Shown here piece by piece: positions 4,427 to 6,272 of a stretch of DNA of 6,272 nucleotides. Position numbers and translations under genes: made by a program. Source of the DNA: CAZUVQ01 sp964623915 (GTDB taxonomy: Bacteria > Bacillota > Clostridia > UMGS1883 > UMGS1540); the NCBI GenBank assembly GCA_964623915.1, contig CAZUVQ010000094.1, forward strand, positions 1-6,272, in the 5' to 3' direction. Positions within the stretch are counted from its first letter, which is position 1; every line of letters starts with the position of its first letter. The notes beneath the pieces were generated by a model. It saw nothing but the letters and a program-made list of their open reading frames with translations, was not told where the DNA came from and searched no databases.

Positions 4427-6097
4427 TTATATTTCTATTAAAACAGGCAATATCATAGGCTTGCGTTTTGTTCTATCATAAAGAAAATCAGCAAGATGGC
4501 TTCTTACGACATTTTTTATACCGTTCCAGTCATTTCCGTTTTTCCTTCTTGACTGTTCAACCGCTTCACTGGCAACAACCTTAATTTCTCCAATTAAATC
4601 TTCTGATTCTTTAACATAAACAAAACCGCGTGATATAACCTCAGGGCCGCTGATAACGCCACCTTCGTCATTAGAAATCCCTATTACCACAATAATTATT
4701 CCGTCCTCTCCGAGATGCTTTCTGTCACGCAGCACTACATTGCCGACATCCCCCACACCGTAGCCGTCCACAAGCACTCTGCCCGATGTAACCCTGTCTG
4801 TAAGACCGGCACTGTTTCTGCATACTTCAAGGGTGTCACCTATCTCAAGAATAAAAACATTATTCTTTTTAACTCCCATAAGCTCTGCCAGCTTGGCATG
4901 TTTAACAAGATGACGATGCTCCCCGTGAACAGGAACAAAATACGTTGGCTTTACAAGCCCTAACATAATTTTTAATTCATCAGAGCAGGCGTGACCTGAA
5001 ACGTGCACCTCTGATAGTGATTCATATATAACGTCAACACCTTTTTTGAAAAGTTCGTTGATAAGATTGTATATATCCTTTTCGTTGCCGGGAATTGGGC
5101 TTGATGAGAAAATGACAAGGTCACCCTTACCAAGTTCAACCTTCCTATGGTCTGAATTAGCCATTCTTGTCAATGCGCTCATCGGCTCGCCCTGACTGCC
5201 TGTGGTAATTATGCAAAGCTGCTCGGGACGATATCTATTTATGTTGTCAAGGTCAATTATTAATCCTTCAGGAACTTTTAAATAGCCAAGCTCAACAGCT
5301 ACATCCATAACATTGAGCATGCTTCTGCCTGAAACTGCAATTTTTCTTCCGCATTTTTCAGCAGTATTAATGATTTGCTGTACACGGTGAATATTTGAAG
5401 AGAAGGTTGCAACTATTATTCTGCTGTGTTCGTGTGAGTTGAAAATTTCGTCAAACCTTTCTCCTACGGTGCTTTCACTCATTGTGAAGCCACGTCTTTC
5501 AACATTTGTACTATCACTCATCAAAAGCGTAACACCTTTTTTACCAAGCTCGCCAAAACGGGCTAAATCAATCATTTCTCCACCGATAGGAGTACAATCA
5601 ATCTTAAAGTCGCCTGTGTGAACAATTACGCCGGCCGGCGTATGGATAGCTAAGGCAACCGCATCAGCTATACTGTGATTAATTCTGATAAATTCCACTT
5701 TAAATGTATCACCGAGCGCAATGATGCTGCCGGCCTTAACACTTTTTAAATCACACTCGCCCAAAATACCATGCTCACGAAGCTTTAGTTCAACAAGCCC
5801 AATGGTTAATCTTGTGCCGTAAACAGGAACGTGAAGGTTCTTTAAGAGGTATGGGAGCGCACCTATATGGTCTTCGTGACCATGTGTGAGCACAATACCT
5901 TTAATCCTGTCACTGTTCTTTAAGAGATACGTTGTATCGGGAATTACAATATCTACACCAAGCATTTCATCATCCGGAAACGCAAGACCGCAGTCAACCA
6001 CAATCATCTCATCTGCATATTCGAAGACTGTGAGGTTTTTCCCAATTTCGTTCATACCTCCCAAGGGAATAATCTTTATTTTATTTTTCTTTGCCAA
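4427..6097 (-). CDS. rnjA: Ribonuclease J (5'-3' exo-/endoribonuclease, beta-CASP metallo-beta-lactamase family)
   Basis: RNase J processes and decays mRNA and matures rRNA ends in bacteria that lack RNase E, acting in the cytoplasm, commonly as a dimer or tetramer. The 556 residues match the usual length of about 555. The metallo-beta-lactamase half carries THGHEDHIG (71-79: His72, His74, Asp76, His77), NHS with His141, TGDFKID with Asp163, and PVHGEH with His391, the full two-zinc ligand set. The beta-CASP domain is inserted between about 200 and 370 and includes SGRSM (256-260), TTGSQGEPMSAL (298-309) and HVSGHA (365-370). A C-terminal domain follows from about 455. The start is TTG at 6097-6095, supported by GGAGG seven bases upstream and by the typical MAKKNKIKIIPLGG beginning. 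It is the first gene of the operon. Whether it is J1 or J2 cannot be told from one copy; J1-like (rnjA) is assumed. Confidence 0.97.
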   Translation of the reverse strand: MAKKNKIKIIPLGGMNEIGKNLTVFEYADEMIVVDCGLAFPDDEMLGVDIVIPDTTYLLKNSDRIKGIVLTHGHEDHIGALPYLLKNLHVPVYGTRLTIGLVELKLREHGILGECDLKSVKAGSIIALGDTFKVEFIRINHSIADAVALAIHTPAGVIVHTGDFKIDCTPIGGEMIDLARFGELGKKGVTLLMSDSTNVERRGFTMSESTVGERFDEIFNSHEHSRIIVATFSSNIHRVQQIINTAEKCGRKIAVSGRSMLNVMDVAVELGYLKVPEGLIIDLDNINRYRPEQLCIITTGSQGEPMSALTRMANSDHRKVELGKGDLVIFSSSPIPGNEKDIYNLINELFKKGVDVIYESLSEVHVSGHACSDELKIMLGLVKPTYFVPVHGEHRHLVKHAKLAELMGVKKNNVFILEIGDTLEVCRNSAGLTDRVTSGRVLVDGYGVGDVGNVVLRDRKHLGEDGIIIVVIGISNDEGGVISGPEVISRGFVYVKESEDLIGEIKVVASEAVEQSRRKNGNDWNGIKNVVRSHLADFLYDRTKRKPMILPVLIEI

Positions 6098-6104
6098 AAC
6101 AAAT

Positions 6105-6109
6105 CCTCC
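6105..6109 (-). promoter_or_regulatory. Ribosome binding site of rnjA, supporting a TTG start
   Basis: GGAGG on the minus strand lies seven bases before TTG at 6097-6095. No ATG is available nearby in frame, so the TTG start is well supported. Confidence 0.85.
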
Positions 6110-6118
6110 ATTTAATTC

Positions 6119-6147
6119 AGGCTCCCCTACCCGCCGGCTGAGAGCCT
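6119..6147 (-). promoter_or_regulatory. Hairpin in the rnjA 5' leader
   Basis: In the mRNA, AGGCTC (from 6147) pairs with GAGCCT (to 6119), a 6-bp stem around a GC-rich 17-base loop that contains GCCGGC. It ends about nine bases before the GGAGG, so it does not cover the ribosome binding site, and no T run follows, so it is not a terminator. It could shape mRNA stability, possibly as a target of RNase J itself; that role is inference. Confidence 0.45.
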
Positions 6148-6175
6148 TTTATTTCTCGAACACATTAGTTATTAT

Positions 6176-6204
6176 ATATTAACACATTTTTTATTATTTG
6201 TCAA
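6176..6204 (-). promoter_or_regulatory. Near-consensus sigma-A promoter of the rnjA operon
   Basis: On the minus strand TTGACA (6204-6199) is followed after exactly 17 bases by TAATAT (6181-6176). The -10 is preceded by TGT, which also fits an extended -10. The predicted transcription start is near 6169, giving a leader of about 70 bases before the TTG of rnjA. The AT-rich surroundings favour a strong constitutive promoter. Confidence 0.85.
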
Positions 6205-6272
6205 ATTTTATTAACCTAAAGTCCGTGTCAAGTTATTGTAGGATATTTTTCGGCAACCAAAAAGCAAAATTA

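Noticed and set aside
5886..6182. 98-codon plus-strand frame opposite the start of rnjA
   Set aside because: It is an antisense shadow of the RNase J N-terminus that runs on through the leader and promoter; its composition is not protein-like.
6226..6231. Second TTGACA on the minus strand upstream of the rnjA promoter
   Set aside because: At 16-18 bases spacing the matching -10 would be AAATTT-like, a poor fit; the promoter at 6176-6204 explains transcription better.
6246..6264. Imperfect T-run/A-run hairpin near the right edge (TTTTTCGG then CCAAAAA)
   Set aside because: The stem has only two G-C pairs and a bulge, and the window ends before any upstream gene is visible, so a terminator cannot be supported.

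Overview
This window most likely comes from the chromosome of an uncultured, AT-rich gut Firmicute of the class Clostridia, around Oscillospiraceae or Ruminococcaceae. The reasons are the strong AGGAGG-type ribosome binding sites, two TTG starts, a textbook TTGACA-17-TAATAT promoter, RNase J as a major ribonuclease, the Clostridia-like nicotinate phosphoribosyltransferase, and a GC-rich structured intergenic repeat of a kind I associate with these genomes. This assignment is inference; there is no rRNA gene to confirm it.

Left half (1-2555, plus strand): the 3' end of kduI, then kduD. Together they convert the unsaturated uronate product (5-keto-4-deoxyuronate) to 2-keto-3-deoxygluconate, the cytosolic route for pectin or glycosaminoglycan breakdown products. 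A roughly 200-bp GC-rich, hairpin-rich element (about 1078-1280) with imperfect inverted ends separates them from a 263-residue protein with a discoidin-like C-terminal domain and from dut (dUTPase), whose ribosome binding site overlaps the preceding stop codon. The right edge of the element carries a promoter-like sequence pointing into these last two genes.

Middle (2556-2660): a bidirectional terminator between convergent operons. Its loop appears to be interrupted by a 54-bp palindromic mini-element with TG...CA ends and a CAA direct repeat on each side. Removing the element and one CAA restores a compact GTGCGG-CAAG-CCGCAC hairpin flanked by A and T runs.

Right half (2657-6272, minus strand): an operon read right to left, made of rnjA (RNase J), a 90-residue uncharacterised protein, and pncB (nicotinate phosphoribosyltransferase, NAD salvage). 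It starts from a near-consensus sigma-A promoter at 6176-6204 with a leader of about 70 nt containing a hairpin. The small gene and pncB are tightly packed.

I see no tRNA, rRNA, CRISPR array, complete insertion sequence or phage gene, and no obviously new multi-gene system. The most interesting signals are the two small non-coding elements and the two proteins of unknown function.
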